DNA of 45,753 bases from Helicobacter bilis ATCC 51630 (GTDB lineage: Bacteria > Campylobacterota > Campylobacteria > Campylobacterales > Helicobacteraceae): assembly GCF_000686565.1 (NCBI RefSeq), contig NZ_KK365988.1, positions 1 to 45,753 of the forward strand, read 5' to 3'. The position numbers and the translations under genes are program-made. This document shows, one piece after another, positions 45,521-45,753 of the stretch (the first letter of the stretch is position 1; each line of letters starts with the position of its first letter). The notes beneath the pieces were generated by a model. That model was given only the letters and a program-made list of their open reading frames with translations. It had not been told where the DNA came from and made no database searches.

Positions 45521-45526
45521 TATAAT
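45521..45526 (+). promoter_or_regulatory. Extended -10 element of the right-edge TupA-like gene
   Basis: TATAAT preceded by TGC (an extended -10), 46 nt upstream of the ATG at 45573, with a T-rich region further upstream. Confidence 0.5.
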
Positions 45527-45572
45527 ACCCCACACTTCACAAAAGACCACAAATTAACACAAAAGGATACAC

Positions 45573-45753
45573 ATGGGATTACGAAAACTTATAAGAAAAA
45601 CTTCTTGGTATAAAAACTATCAAGCAAGGAAAGAATCAAAAATGAGTGATGAAGAATACTTCATATACAGACATAAAAAAATCTTTGGCTATACACCAGA
45701 CTTTAAAAATCCACAAACCTTTAATGAAAAAATCATTCATAGAATCTTATTTG
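45573..45753 (+). CDS. TupA-like ATP-grasp protein, 5' part (runs off window)
   Basis: The frame is open from an ATG at 45573 (AAGGA 5 nt upstream) to the window edge, about 60 codons. The encoded N-terminus has a basic start (MGLRKLIRKTSWYKN), then MSDEEYFIYRHKKIFGYTP and FKNPQTFNEKIIHRILF. The last phrase is the characteristic entry of TupA-like ATP-grasp glycan enzymes, where PxTFNEKI is followed by a basic helix. It is the N-terminal counterpart of the gene at the left edge, whose start is not in the window. The two are different genes, both probably linked to surface polysaccharide. Function is by family only. Confidence 0.7.
   Translation, partial: MGLRKLIRKTSWYKNYQARKESKMSDEEYFIYRHKKIFGYTPDFKNPQTFNEKIIHRILF

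Noticed and set aside
1-45753. tRNA, rRNA, tmRNA or CRISPR array
   Set aside because: No cloverleaf-type sequence, no rRNA signature and no regularly spaced short repeats were seen in the gaps between genes.

Overview
The window is AT-rich bacterial DNA from a Campylobacterota genome, almost certainly a Helicobacter and probably an enterohepatic species. The evidence is the single-recombinase XerH, a Hof-type outer membrane protein, the FlgS flagellar kinase, a carboxynorspermidine-pathway dehydrogenase, a periplasmic alpha-carbonic anhydrase, a panD-ybaB-PDZ-flgS cluster and long poly-G/poly-C tracts of the kind used for phase variation. Species assignment is inference.

Layout. Positions 1-851 hold the 3' part of a TupA-like ATP-grasp glycan gene. 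Next come tilS, purH, a chemoreceptor, a WecA-like glycan initiator and groES-groEL with a sigma-80 promoter and a CIRCE-like operator. From about 10.1 to 13.8 kb is a restriction/defence patch on the minus strand: a decayed nuclease-methylase restriction-modification gene, an Mrr-like nuclease and a GmrSD-type (DUF262/DUF1524) enzyme. Behind it lies a carboxynorspermidine/saccharopine dehydrogenase gene enlarged by about 200 codons through two in-frame insertions. Both insertions carry the same 155-bp repeat, with one mismatch. A YhcH-DUF2147 pair, rodA and topA (divergent), panD-ybaB-PDZ-flgS and a carbonic anhydrase follow. Then come a RavA-like protein with a ruined P-loop, a DUF2972-like gene switched off by a 13-base poly-C tract, a Hof porin, and thiG-xerH, where xerH ends in a 14-base poly-G tract. 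The right part has tpx, ftsW-xseA, a second chemoreceptor broken at an A7 run, a small membrane protein, flgH and yqeY (divergent), tolQ-tolR-tolA, prfA and the 5' end of another TupA-like gene at the right edge.

How the genes work together. Most genes are housekeeping: translation (tilS, prfA), nucleotide, pantothenate and thiamine synthesis, envelope growth (rodA, ftsW, tolQRA), topology and chromosome resolution (topA, xerH), protein folding (groESL) and motility (flgS, flgH, two chemoreceptors). The variable layer is surface and defence functions, marked by homopolymer tracts, frameshifts and inserted repeats.

The most unusual feature is the protein-embedded repeat. Two near-identical copies lie in the same orientation and frame inside one conserved enzyme gene, and a different palindrome-bearing insert appears to sit in the left-edge TupA-like gene. 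This resembles the lifestyle of Rickettsia palindromic elements. The words AGATTCT and AGAATCT are also strikingly over-represented in the parts I counted. No tRNA, rRNA, CRISPR array or insertion sequence was seen.
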